Origin: Emydura subglobosa
Taxonomy: Eukaryota > Chordata > Testudines > Chelidae
NCBI GenBank assembly: GCA_007922225.1
Contig: ML679966.1
Location: 60,446,969 to 60,510,968 of the forward strand
Length of the DNA: 64,000 nucleotides
Direction: 5' to 3'
This document shows, piece by piece, positions 36,662 to 47,690 of the stretch (position 1 is its first letter; every line of letters starts with the position of its first letter). The notes under the pieces are model-generated. The model was given only the letters and a program-made list of their open reading frames with translations. It made no database searches and was not told the origin of the DNA. Made by a program: the position numbers and the translations under genes.

Positions 36662-38867
36662 TGGCTGCACTTCACACAGAAGACATGGTCTATGCAAGCA
36701 CATCCTACTGTAGGATTGGGTCCTTAAACTTCCTTCCATTCTCAGGAAAAACATCTTTCCTCCTTTCCCGCCCTGCCTCCAAAGGGAAGCTCTCCTTCCA
36801 TAGCATACATAGTGAGAGAAAGGACAGCGTCTTTGTGCCTAGCAAAGGAGACAGCATGCAGTGAAAGGAAGTGATCATACCCCCTTGTTAAGATTGTGAG
36901 GGTCAGGATCTAAATCCCATTGAAGTCATTGGCAATCTTTTTATTGACTTCTATGGACTATGGATCAGGCCATAGAACACCACGCCATTAAAAAATACTG
37001 GATATCTTATAAAAGAGGTAAAAAACAAAATAAAACCCATAAAGCTAGTTGTGGCATTTTCTATGTTTCTGATTTTTTTTAAAGTATTTTTCTGCATCTG
37101 GTTATTAATTGTGCCTAGTTGCTCTACTTTTTTTTGTTTGTCTGTATTTTATATTAACCAACAGAAGAGAGGAAAAATCGAGATTAGACTGCATGTGACC
37201 CCGTTGTGTCCTTGCAGCAATCAATTGTATCAGTCTCCACCACAACAGTCATGTTTTGTCCAATCTATTTTTGTTTTGTCATTGTATTTTATATCTCCAT
37301 CATTAAAAATACAAACACATTGTTTGTGTCAATCTTATCCGAATGGTTTATTTTTAGAGGAGTGGGCAAAAGGATTTGGAAAAAAATAAAAAAAATAAAT
37401 AATATTTTTGTTTAAATCCTATGTAACAGGAGAGCTGGCTCATCTCTCCTGTTCCAATCCAGTTATGCCGTGGTTGGTGTAATGAGGAGGGTGAAGCTGC
37501 CCTTGGGAGCTATGAATAAAAGACATCCCAAAAGCAATAGATAACACAGAGTCCAGAGTCCAGAATGTGAGAGGGAAGGTCATGAGACTAGAGAGAGAAC
37601 TTAGAAGAAGAGCAGTGCTGGGTTAAGGGTTTCAGGGAGGAGATGTCCTTGAAAGAGGAAATAGTGAGAGCCTAATAAGTAGTGGAGCCAAGTCAGGCAG
37701 ATGAAAGTAGAAGGCACCTACAAACTTCCCCAGGCCACAGAACTGTGGTCAGAAAGGGCTGAAGGCTGATAGCAACAAAGTGAGATGCCTGCTGGCTTTC
37801 TGAGATGGACAGTTGAAGCCAGTGAGGGTGAAGGCTGAGTAATGATTAAGGGGTAGCCTTCTGAGGTCTCTGAGCAAGAGATATCAGCCACCCCTAAAAT
37901 GGAAGAGATTACCCGGTCACTAACTTGGTTGCAACAAATTGGTGATGGCTCATCTGCTAGCATCAGACGCGAATGGAACAGAGCCATTGGTGGAAGCCAT
38001 AAGGAATTGTTGCAACGGACCTTTGCTATCTAGGCGAACTGATGATGATGATGGGGGATTATGGTTGTGGGACTTCAGTAATAAATTAACCCTGCAAAGG
38101 CTACTTATATGAGGAGAGTTTGTGTGGAGTTAGTGGGGAGTCTGGAAGAAAGGTGAGCCTGCCTCAGTTTCCCTTGTTATGCCATGGCCTGATGCAGGAG
38201 GGTGCCCCAAGTGTGGCTGCCTTTTCACATATGGAGGAGAACAGGGACAGACTATCAGCCCCAGAGAAGAGGGAAATTGAGGCAGGGGCTGCTTGCATGG
38301 CAACCCTGAGGCGATGAGGGGGCACCCTAGAGGCAGTTGCCCTGTGACACAGTGTAGTTAAATGTTTTAATATGTATTCTTGGTGTGTTTATTAAAACTA
38401 CCTGTCTGTATTTATGGTGCAGTACATGTAACTTATGTTGGGAGTAGGGGGGCATGGGGCAGGAATGGGATGAGATGGGGCAGGGGGAGGGAACTGACTC
38501 CAGGTGGGAAGGGGGAGGAGTTCTGAGGGTTCCTACCTGTTCCCAATCCCAGGCCCTGTGGTGGCTGCTCCAGCCCCTCTGGCCCCCACCCTGGGTGTGT
38601 GAGTTTACATGGGGGTGTTAGCTCTCCACTCCCTTGGTTTCACTGCTCTGACTTCTGTGTGTTTTTCTTTTTGTCATGAGCAGAGTGTGGGTGGTCAAGC
38701 CTAGAAGTTGGAATAGGAATCAAACATCTGGAGCAGGACAGGAACAGGAGCCAACACAGCTGCAGTCATAAGTGCTGAACAGCCAGTGACCTGCTGCTGT
38801 GGAACTTAAAAGCAAGCTTGCTGGCTCCCTTCTGCCAATCAAGTGGTCCTATTGCAACGCAGCTGAA
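36662..38867. other. Intergenic DNA; possible LTR remnant near 38090-38350
   Basis: Contains foldback-type words at 36895-36975 ('ccattgaagtcattgg') and a perfect 10-bp hairpin at 37425-37453. The part at 38130-38350 ('cctgcctcagtttccc' to 'ccctgtgacaca') is GC-rich and may be an LTR end, but I could not define both borders. No gene recognised. Confidence 0.4.
37425..37453. other. Perfect 10-bp inverted repeat (hairpin)
   Basis: 'aacaggagag' at 37425-37434 pairs perfectly with 'ctctcctgtt' at 37444-37453 around a 9-base loop. No T-run follows. Function unknown; it may be the terminus of an unrecognised element. Confidence 0.6.
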
Positions 38868-39254
38868 GCCTGATCTATCCTTGCAATGGAGGTCAACATA
38901 ACGTCACTTACATCAATCCCCTAAAGCATGCGTCACCACTGGCACGTAAATTCCGTTGATTTAAAGCGTGGTAAAAGTTAACCTAATAAAATCACCTGTG
39001 CAAGTGGCATAGCGCTGAATTCGAATTCCATGGATCAAATTTGCATCAGTGTAGGCAGAGCGCAACATAAATAGACACCACTGGCCTCCGGGAGGTATCC
39101 CATAATGCCTCGTTGTGACTGCTCTGGACATTCACGCTCTGCTGTAATGTGGCCACGTACACAGAAAATAGCTCCTCCCCTCAGGCCCTGGTAAATTTTG
39201 AATTTCCCTTTCTGGTTTAGACAGCATGGAGAGAGCTTTGTAGCTGAACTGCTC

Positions 39255-41435
39255 ATGGCGACTGCACGGCCCAAACACACTCCAGCTTGGGGTCGACCAG
39301 AGGTCTTGGATCTCATTGGTCTGAAGGGCAAAGAGTCTGTTCTGGCTCAGCTCCCAACCAGCAAAAGAAATTTAGATATATGAGAGACGATATCTCACAG
39401 CATGTTGGAGAAGGGACAGGGACATGCAGTGCCGAGTAAAGATCAAAGAGCTGAGGCAGGTTTATCAGAAAACTAGGGAAGCTAACTGCCGTTCTGGCTC
39501 CTCGCCCAAAACATGCCACTTTTATGAGGAGCTGTATGCAATTCTTGGCGGGGACCCTGCCACTGTGCCACCACTCAGCCTCGATAGCTCCGAGGAATCC
39601 CAGTCCAGGACAAATGAGGAGGACTCTGTGGATGAGAAGGATGAAGAGAGCAGGATGCAGGAGAGCAGGGAATCCATTCTCACTGAGAGCCAGGACCTGT
39701 TTGTGACCCCAGAGCAATCCAGCCACACACAAGACAGCAGGACTGATCGAGATGCAGGGGAAGGCTCAGCTGGTGAGTGTGTGTGGCAAATCTTTTTTTT
39801 TGCGAGTATGTCCCCTGTCCAGCTTCTTAAAAGAAGTTTGTGTTTTTGAGTGGAGGATCTTACTGGGTGGTGGCAAACCTCAGTGGAGAGTTACTCCCGG
39901 AACAGACTACGTGCAAAGGTATGCTCCAAGAATCCTCTGTTGATATCACAAGGAAACTTTCATGTAGGTAGTCTGTTAACCTTTGCGGAAGCTTTCTGGG
40001 GAGGGCAGCCTTATTTCTTCCACCACGGTAGGATATTTTCCCCCACCACTCTGCTATTAAATGAGCAGGCATCATTGCAGAACACAGCATAGCAGCATAA
40101 GGGCCAGGCCTGTACCCTGATGCTTGCAGCAAATCTTCCCTTTCTGCCTGTGTTATCCTCGGGAGACTGATATCACACAAGGTCACCTAGGAAAGATGGC
40201 ACAAGTTTAAAGCACCGGACCAATACAATTACTTCGTTTTATTCCTCTGCCATGGATGGGGTCCCTGGGCACTTCCCCAAGACTATTCTAGTTCTAGTAC
40301 TGTTGCAATGGGCATTATGGGTTGGGACACTGGTTGCCCTATGTTTTCTGCTGCTACAATTCACCCACAGTGTCTTCTAATCTGTTCTGCCCACCTCCTC
40401 CCAAATCAGTCTTTGGCATGTTACAGGGGAGCTTGGTGATCCCTTTCCGTGCTCAAGTGTGGACTGTGGATTTTAGTGCTAATGAAGCCTCTCTATGGGT
40501 ATGTCTATACTGACAGCAGCAAAGTCACCGCCATCAGATCAATCTTTCTGGGTTGATTGAGTGGTCAGTGTAGACCCGCTCAATCAATCAGGAAGTTGAC
40601 GCAGTAAATCCACCTCCTCAAGTGGCATAGTGCTGCATCAATGGGAATGCGGTTCCCGTTGGTGCAGTGCAGTGAAGACAGCGTGCAGAAGCGAAGCACA
40701 GCAGTTGATGGGAGCCGCAAGCTACCCAGAGTAGCTTGTGTAACTCCCGTTGACTGCCGCTGAATTTCCAGGTAAGCGTAGACCAGGGCTATAACAGATG
40801 CAAGGGCCCCTTGCTTACCCTGTCTGTAATGCTAATCCAACCCTTCCAAGATGTACAGAATGGAATGTTGGTCTGGCTTAGCCTTGTGAACATGAAGGGG
40901 AGTACTTTTTACATTGTAACATTTACTACTTTGGATCAGCTAACAATGGCAATTTTGTGCTTTGCTTATCTTACAGTAGACACCTCGGCCTCCAGCCCCT
41001 CTTGCTGAACTCCAGCTGTAAGACTTTCCCAGATTAGGAAGCGGAAAAAAACCTTGTGGGATGACATGTTCAGCGAACTAATGAATGCCTCCACCGCTGC
41101 TGACACAGAGCTCAGAGCCTGGAGGATGTCCTTATCTGAAAAACTGGACATGGCCATAGAACACAGAAGGTCTGCACAGGAGAAGGAGCGTGATACGCAG
41201 CAGGAGATGTTGCATATATGAGGATCAGTGTGATGTGCTGTGGCATCTGCTAGAGCTCCAGGAAGAGCAATGGCAGAACGGACTCCCTCTGCACCCCCTC
41301 CAAAATGCTCTGCCACCTACCGCTTTGTTATCAGCTCCCACCCCCAAGCGGTCTAGGAGAAGACTGAGCAGGGCGCAGTACGCACTGCACTCCATACTGG
41401 TGGAGAAAAGCAGAAGGATGCAACGGCCCCTTTAA
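39255..41435 (+). pseudogene. Harbinger Myb/SANT-like DNA-binding protein, two exons, broken
   Basis: Exon 1 (39255-39772) starts at an ATG ('MATARPKHTPAWGRPEVLDL'). It carries the tryptophan and the basic-helix pattern of the Myb/SANT-like domain ('CRVKIKELRQVYQKTREAN', then 'FYEELYAILGG') and an acidic Ser/Glu-rich stretch. It ends at a GTGAGT donor in phase 1. Exon 2 (40977-41435) follows a TTACAG acceptor and encodes 'IRKRKKTLWDDMFSELM' plus a charged helix, probably for partner binding. Breaks: stop at 39381-39383 and a frameshift before 39424, stop at 41006-41008, stop at 41219-41221 with a +1 frame continuation to 41435. In related elements this protein helps the transposase bind DNA and enter the nucleus. 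It is not a host gene. Confidence 0.82.
40498..40789. mobile_element. Harbinger-type MITE inside the intron of the Myb/SANT-like gene
   Basis: Left end 'gggtatgtctatactgac' is mirrored by 'aagcgtagaccagggc' at the right. 'TAT' borders both sides (40495-40497, 40790-40792), a possible 3-bp duplication. The interior resembles the MITEs at 20045-20306 and 26342-26607 ('agtggcatagtgctgca', 'ttgatgggagc'). Confidence 0.75.
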
Positions 41436-41649
41436 GAACTGCACGCAACCACAGTTGCTTGCACAGTGACACTTTACAATGTTAAGTTATCCTCCTTTCA
41501 CCCCATTAAAACGGGTCACAAATAAAACTTTGTAGCATTAAAAAATATGTCTTTATTCATTCATAGCTTGAGTGGGGAGAGAAGGGGAGGGGGCTGCTGG
41601 AGCGAGGGTGGGGGATGGGAAATAAAGGCACAGCACAGACATACATTAC

Positions 41650-42980
41650 TGCAGTTGATTGCAAAACCGGATTTTCAATGCTTCCCAAAGCTGAAGAGTT
41701 CTGTGGTTGGCTGTGAGTGTAGTGCTGGAATCTGGCTGCTCAAAGTATCAGCATCCATAGCCCAACCCTGGGGGAATTTTTCCCCTTCAGTTCACACAAA
41801 TTATGGAGCACAGCATGCAGATATAACTGATGGGATTTTCTTTTCACTGATGTCAAGCCTAGTAAGCAGACATCTCCAGCTGGCTTTTAAATGGCTACAT
41901 GCACATTCCACCATCATTCTGCACTTGCTGAACCTGTTATTGAAATGCTCCTTCTCACTGTCCAGGTGCCTGGTGTAGGGCTTCATTAGCCAACGGAGCA
42001 AGGGGTAGGCAGGATCCCCCACGATCACTATTGGCATTTCCCCCTCCCCCATGTTTATTTTTTGGTCAGGGAAGAAAATGCCCGCCTGCATCTTACTGAA
42101 CAGACCCAAGTTCCTAAAGATGCACGTGTCATGCACATTTCCAGACCACCCCACACTGATGTGAGTGAAATGTCCCCTGTGATCCACAAGGGCCTGCAAC
42201 GCCACTGAGAAGTATCCCTTCCTGTTTACATACTCTGTGGCAAGGTGGTCAGATGCTAGGATAGGGATATGCGTGCCATCTATTGTCCCCCCCACAGTTT
42301 GGGAACCCCATTGCGGAAAACCCATCCACTATGTCCTGCATGTTTCCCAAAATCACTATCCTTCTTAGCAGAAGCCTATTGATGACACTGCACACTTGTA
42401 TCACAGCAGCTCCAACGGTGTATTTACTGACTCCGAACTGATTTCCAACTGACCGGTAGCAGTCTGGGGTTGCCAGATTCCACTTGCTTCTCCACTGTCA
42501 AATCTGATCTCAAGCAAGTATTCACACCCTTGAGGGCTGGGGACAGCTCCACGCGAAGTTCAAAGAAAGTGGCCTCTCACAGACGAAAGTTCTGCAGCTA
42601 CTGCTCATCATCCCACACCTTCATATTGATGTGATCCAACCAATCTGTCTTGTTTCCCGGGACCAGAACCAGCGCTCCACAAACTGAAGATGATATATGG
42701 CAGCCTGCAGCAAATGGGAATTGTTTTGCTGTATGGTTTGTAGCAGGGCGGCCTCAGTGACATCACTATTTTCTGTGCTGTGGCTCCTCTCTCGCCTTTG
42801 AAAATACTGTAGGATAAGCCATGAGGTATTTGTGATGCTCCCAAAGATAGTGCAGAGCTGAGCAGGCTCCAGGTCTCTCTGGCAACGGCGTGCACGTGGC
42901 AAAAAAAAAAAAAAAAAAAAACCCAGCATGAAAAAGCATTTGCAGTTTGTTTGGGACAAGAAGGGAGGTGGAGGGAGCAT
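41650..42980 (-). pseudogene. PIF/Harbinger DDE transposase, broken
   Basis: The longest open piece (42325 down to 41801, 174 aa) contains the DDE nuclease (DDE_Tnp_4-like) motifs: 'GTIDGTHIPI' (first Asp), 'GWSGNVHDTCIFRN' (second Asp), 'VGDPAYPLLRWLMKPY', and 'FSKCRMMVECACSHLKA' (Glu). The N-terminal part (42980-42621) includes 'LQFVERWFWSRE'. Between them, stops interrupt the frame near 42600 and 42580, and the start of the nuclease is out of frame because of a 7-C run at 42287-42293 (7 G on the coding strand). Downstream a frame change near 41808 separates the C-terminus. It would cut and paste element DNA; this copy cannot. Confidence 0.9.
42899..42920. repeat. Poly(A) run (about 20 A)
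   Basis: An A-run lies within the N-terminal part of the broken transposase. It explains the long poly-Phe in minus-strand translations (a run of F residues). Confidence 0.9.
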
Positions 42981-43210
42981 GTTGCATCATGGGAGGACGA
43001 CAAGCTTCCCAAAAGACTTTGCAGCTAGTTATACTGTAGGATGGCTACCCACGGTACACTGCTTTGAATGTCGATGCAAGCATGGCCAGTGAAGACGGAA
43101 GAGCCTGGTACAAGGAGCGTGATGTGATCACATTCCTACGACTTCTAAAATTCGGTGGGTGAAAGTCAATTTAAAGTAAATGGACTTCAGTCTGCAGTAG
43201 AGACATACCT

Positions 43211-43847
43211 TGAGTTTGTTAATCTGCCTGAAGGCTGAGCTGGCTAGTCCTCAGGCTCCGCTAAATGAGTTCATCCAAGACAATTTGAAATCCACAGCTA
43301 TTGTTTGCTATTTATAAGAAAGCTAAAATCTCTTGAGCATTTCAGGGCTATAAGGGCTTGATTCAAAGTCCACTGAAGTCATTGGCAGTCTCTTTTTATT
43401 GATGTCAAGGAGTTTTAGATCAGGCCCAAAGGGAAGATCATCTAAATTAGAGCTACTCTCGGTCAGATCTAATTTATTCTTCCTTTTTTTGGGCAAACAA
43501 TTTATTCCTGTTCGTCCCAAAAAAATGTAACTTGCTAACTGAGACATTTCATTCATTTAATCATTGTCTCTAATTGTCCGTATCTACTTCTGCTGATATG
43601 GGCACTGAACTCTCAAACACTTAGCTTCACTCAATGTCTGCAAATAGCCTGATGGGGTAACGCCAATATCATGAACCTTTAAGTTGCCTGGGCTGTTTTG
43701 AGGTAATATGTTAACATAGCAGCCATTTTTAAAAGAGTTCTTTCTTCCTCAAGCCACATGTGACTTCCATTCATCTTAATGGGAAGTAACCAAAAATCAT
43801 AAAAGACAGTATATGTATTTGTACAACTCCTATTAATGCTAATCCAC
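43211..43847. other. Intergenic DNA with foldback-type fragment
   Basis: The stretch 43340-43435 ('ccactgaagtcattgg', 'tattgatgtcaagg', 'gatcaggccc') is a foldback-family fragment. Nothing else recognised. Confidence 0.45.
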
Positions 43848-44105
43848 ATCAAAGAACTATGGGTTAATAATAATTCAATATATTTTTTTTTTTTTTAGCT
43901 AGACTGGCAAATTCCCCTCCCCCAAGGCATAAATCCAGATTTATGTGAGAAATCTTATCAAAGATCTATGGGTTAATAATAATTCAAGATTTTTTTTTTT
44001 TTAGCTAGACTGGCAAATCCCCCACACCTACACCAAAAAGGGCATACATCCAGGTTTATGTGACAAATTATAACAGATCAAAGAGTTTTATGGTTCAATG
44101 ATGAA
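43848..44105 (+). repeat. Tandem repeat, unit about 110-120 bp, 2.3 copies
   Basis: Units start near 43848, 43958 and 44078 with 'atcaaaga' and 'tatgggttaataataatt'. Each of the first two continues into a T-run, 'agctagactggcaaat', a C-rich stretch, then 'cat..atccag.tttatgtga'. The third copy is partial and diverged. The second copy has a small insertion in the C-rich part. Confidence 0.85.
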
Positions 44106-44219
44106 AGAACATACTCTTTCAAAGGGGCACTTCTTCAGTCACGAGGCTGAACTTCCACTGCCTTCAGTAGTGACTCTCTCTAAGGAGAGACTTCAGGATT
44201 TGTCTCACAGTTAGTCCAC

Positions 44220-44986
44220 ATGGAGTAATCCTGGTAACTGCAGACCAGTGATTTTACTCCAGTACCAGGAAAACTATATGAAATGATGATGAGAAAACAT
44301 AATTATAAAACTCCTTGATGAGCATAATATAACAGGGACAAACCAGAACAGCTTTCTGTAAAGGAAAATTGCACCTTTCTCATCTATTAGAAATTTTTTA
44401 ATGAGTCAACAAAATGAAGTGATTGACACCATTTATTTAAACTTTCAAAAGTCTTTGATAAGTCCCTCACATGACGATATTACAAAAGCAAAGTTGTCAT
44501 GAAATGAGAGGTAAAGTATTGTCATTGGCTAAGAGGTGGAAGACAAAATGGGGGAATACATAGTCAATTTTGACTGGTAGTAGGTTAAGAGGAGGATGCA
44601 ATAGGGTTCTATATGAGACTGGTGCAAAATATTTAACAGTGATCTGGAAAAGGAAGTGAACAGTGAAGTGTCAGAATTTTAGATGACACATGATTAATTA
44701 GGTTAGTCAAGACTAAGACAGACTGAGGAGTTTCAGAAGTATTTAATAATGTTAGATGAATAGACAGCCTGAGCCTAAGTCAAATTTGATGTTGGACAAT
44801 GCAAGGAAAAATGAGTCGGAAGAAATATTTTGAACACCACATGGCTGTGCCCTGACGTAACTAGCCGTTCGGGCGGGGGGGGGGGGNNNNNNNNNNNNNN
44901 NNNNNNNNNNNNNNNNNNNNNNNNNNNNNNNNNNNNNNNNNNNNNNNNNNNNNNNNNNNNNNNNNNNNNNNNNNNNNNNNNNNNNN

Positions 44987-45028
<42 letters not shown>

Positions 45029-45790
45029 TGTTGGGTATTACTGTGAGTGACTCAAAGTAAACCTCTGCTTAACGTGCAGTAGCAAATAAATATATAAAAA
45101 CCCCAAACAAATCTAGAATGCATAAGAAATGTGACGGAAAACAATAATTAACACATTATTCCATGGCTGGAATATTGTTTGGTTCTGTCCTATTCTAAAA
45201 AGAATACACAGAAATAGAGGGGGCTCAGAGGTGGAAAACAAGTACTAGATGCACAGAGACTTAATGAAGAGAGACTTAAAAGTACAGAACTCTCTAGTTT
45301 AGAGAGGAAAACAACGGGATATGTAGAGTTATACAAAAAAAATAACACAAGGGATAGAGAAGGTTAAGTGAGTGCTTCTATTTTCAGAATACAAGGGCAA
45401 AGAAACATTCAGTGAAACTGAAAAGCAACAAACTTAAAAATGATCAAAGGAAACATTTTTATGCCACCAAATATCCCTGCTGAAAAGTACAACAGTATGA
45501 TTTTAAAAAAAGATTATCCTTTTATATGGATAATGAGAACATGCACAATTATCTTAAATAAGCTTTAAAAACATTTTTGGAAAGGATATACGTTTTCATG
45601 ATTCAAGGGATAAGCCAATCTTTAACTGATACTGGTTTAGAAAAATAAAACATCCCACAGAGGAAATTTTTATTCCATAATTGTCCACTATGGGGTTTCT
45701 TGCACTTCCTTTGAAGCATCTGGTGCTGGCCACTATAAGAGGCTGGATGCTGGACTAGAACCTCTGGTCTAAGGCAGTATAGCAATTCGT
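44220..45790 (+). mobile_element. Old CR1 LINE copy spanning the assembly gap
   Basis: Upstream of the gap, broken frames resemble the CR1 RT (for example 'DTIYLNFQK'-type region near 44430 and 'ggaaaaggaagtgaacagtg' near 44647). Downstream, the end at 45710-45790 ('ctggccactataagagg', 'ctggactagaacctctggt', 'aaggcagtatagcaa') is a diverged CR1 3' end. High divergence suggests an old insertion. The 100-N gap lies between the two parts. Confidence 0.6.
44875..45027. other. Assembly gap of 100 N between G run and C run
   Basis: 12 G (44875-44886), exactly 100 N (44887-44986), then 41 C (44987-45027). 100 N is a common placeholder for a gap of unknown size. The 76-aa ORF reported across it (poly-G to poly-Pro) is an artefact. 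Confidence 0.97.
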
Positions 45791-46810
45791 CCAGCCAAAA
45801 CTTTCAAAAGCAATTAGTGCTTTAATCTGGTGGTGTCTAATTTGAAATGTTTTGAAGATGCCTGAATTTCCAGAAAATACTCAGTATCTACCCTCTGAAA
45901 AATCAGCCCCCCTTAAAATGACTCAAATTAGATGCCCATTATTGGAGGCACCCCCAAATCACAGCTGAATTAGTCAATGTTCCTATGTACAATAACTTTA
46001 AAATCTTGGAAGGGATAAATAAGCATATCATCCTAGCTATAATTTCTATTCCAGAAACACTTACTTAAATATTTTAAAGTTATATATATATAGATATATA
46101 TATATAGATATAGATATATATACACACACACACAAACACACACATACACACACACACCCAAATCTAACTTGTATTTTGCAAAACAAACACAACGTAGTTA
46201 AAATATATACTACTTTGGTTGATAATCAAATGTTATTGTTTATAATCACCCACATGAGATTTCTTTAAAGCACTTAGCTTGTCATATTTGTTTTCTCATT
46301 TTTAAATAACAAAGTTAGAAAACAGAAATCAAATACAGTCCCCTTTGCACAGCAGGCCTGTACCATAAATATAAGCAGGCTCCTATATCATAAACTTAGC
46401 ACAACCTGATTAAGTACTACTGCAACATGATTCATTAACAATAGACAACCCCATCTCTACCTTCCTGGTTTCAGAGACTGCTAGAGCTGTGGAAAAGATG
46501 CAGCTCTTCTATACTATAGGAACAAGGTTCTGGAGGGTTAAAGAGGACTCTGGTATAGTACAGAGATTAGCTCCACCTGCTTGTACATTACTGAATGGAT
46601 GCAGGTGGGACTTGGGGAGGGTGGGGCTGAGATCCATTGGTGCATAAATCTTCCCCTACAATCAGTTCAGGCCTATTTGATTGGTGTAACCTGAGAGGAG
46701 GAACTGTATTATGAAGAGAGATGATTCATCTTCCTTGCCCCCAACACATCTATCAAGCATCCTATCTTTTACTTAGGCTGAATCCTGGACTGACAGTGTG
46801 GGTCTTAGTG
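45791..46810. other. Intergenic DNA with compound microsatellite
   Basis: A (TA)n/(GATA)/(CA)n compound microsatellite lies at about 46080-46158. No gene recognised. Confidence 0.6.
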
Positions 46811-46941
46811 CAGTAGTTTTCAAATTCTGGTCTGTGGACTCCTGGGGTTTGCAGACTATGTCTAAGATTTTCAAAGTGGTCTCTACCTCCCTTTGAATTT
46901 TTTTTAGGGGTCTGCAAATGAAAAAAGGTAGAAAACCACTG
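46811..46941. mobile_element. hAT MITE with 8-bp target duplication
   Basis: Left end 'cagtagttttcaaattctgg' is mirrored by 'gtagaaaaccactg' at the right; CAGTGG-type ends are typical of hAT/Charlie elements. Flanks 'tcttagtg' (46803-46810) and 'gcttagtg' (46942-46949) agree at 7 of 8 positions, the duplication length expected for hAT. The unit is 131 bp, non-coding. Confidence 0.85.
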
Positions 46942-46949
46942 GCTTAGTG

Positions 46950-47690
46950 CAATCTGGTTATGGAGACTGTGGCAGGTTTAGCAATGTTTTCTGAAGATGG
47001 TATTTGTAGAGGCCTTATCCTGAGAGGTATTGCATATCACCATTTCTTACTGAATGTAATGAGATTTGAGGGCACTCATTTCACAGAACTGGGCTTCATC
47101 CTGGTAATGAAACAGCAAAACCAGCCCTCTGAAAGTATAGCTGCTTTAGAGGCAAGAATATAATTTGAGTCACTGAACAATGGTGTAGGTTACAAAATAA
47201 CATTTCAGCAGAAAGGAGATAATAGTTATCAAATGTTGAATGAACCAAAGTAGTATTTCAATGCATTTATATAAATGCTTAGCAGTCTCATTTCAAAGTA
47301 GGTGAAATAATATGTAGTAATGAAAGAAAACTAAGTTGTACCCAGGGCATTTTAAAAAAAAATTCCCTATTTCATTTCTAAATAGCAAGGGAATACTTTA
47401 AATGATGTTTAACTATGCATTTGTTTTTCAAATACAAGCCATCAAAACACAATTACCACCCATAAAGAGACTTCCACAAACAAATGAGTTAGCATGGTTC
47501 CTTTTTAATTAAGGAACTTGAGAATGAATAAAGATGATGAGAAATTGGCCCGAAGCGTGCACACACTCCAATCAGATCTCCCTGGACAACCTTCACCAGC
47601 CCTCTCTGAAGTCAAGAGGGCTGTGATTCTGGCCCCAGGACATGATTGCAGCAGCAGGGCCCAAGTCCCTATGTGGAGCTGGACTTCCTT
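46950..47690. other. 5' flank of PDGFC, no element recognised
   Basis: AT-rich up to about 47560, then GC content climbs toward the CpG island. No upstream exon recognised. Confidence 0.5.

Larger units (their letters stand above)
38868..43210. mobile_element. Relic autonomous PIF/Harbinger transposon
   Basis: About 4.3 kb bounded by weak inverted ends ('gcctgatctatccttgc' at the left; 'agtagagacatacc' at the right, i.e. 'ggtatgtctctact' inverted). It holds the two genes of a PIF/Harbinger element in convergent order: a Myb/SANT-like DNA-binding protein on the plus strand (39255-41435) and a DDE transposase on the minus strand (41650-42980). Both are broken. The ends resemble those of the short MITEs in this window, which are probably mobilised relatives. 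A MITE (40498-40789) has inserted into the intron of the plus-strand gene. Confidence 0.85.

Noticed and set aside
36457..36864. 135-aa ORF
   Set aside because: It runs through a foldback repeat and has no recognisable domain.
39424..39849. Possible host Myb/SANT gene
   Set aside because: It lies inside a Harbinger element opposite a transposase and is interrupted by stops and frameshifts.
44830..45060. 76-aa ORF with poly-Gly, unknown residues and poly-Pro
   Set aside because: It crosses the N gap and its artefact-like G and C runs.
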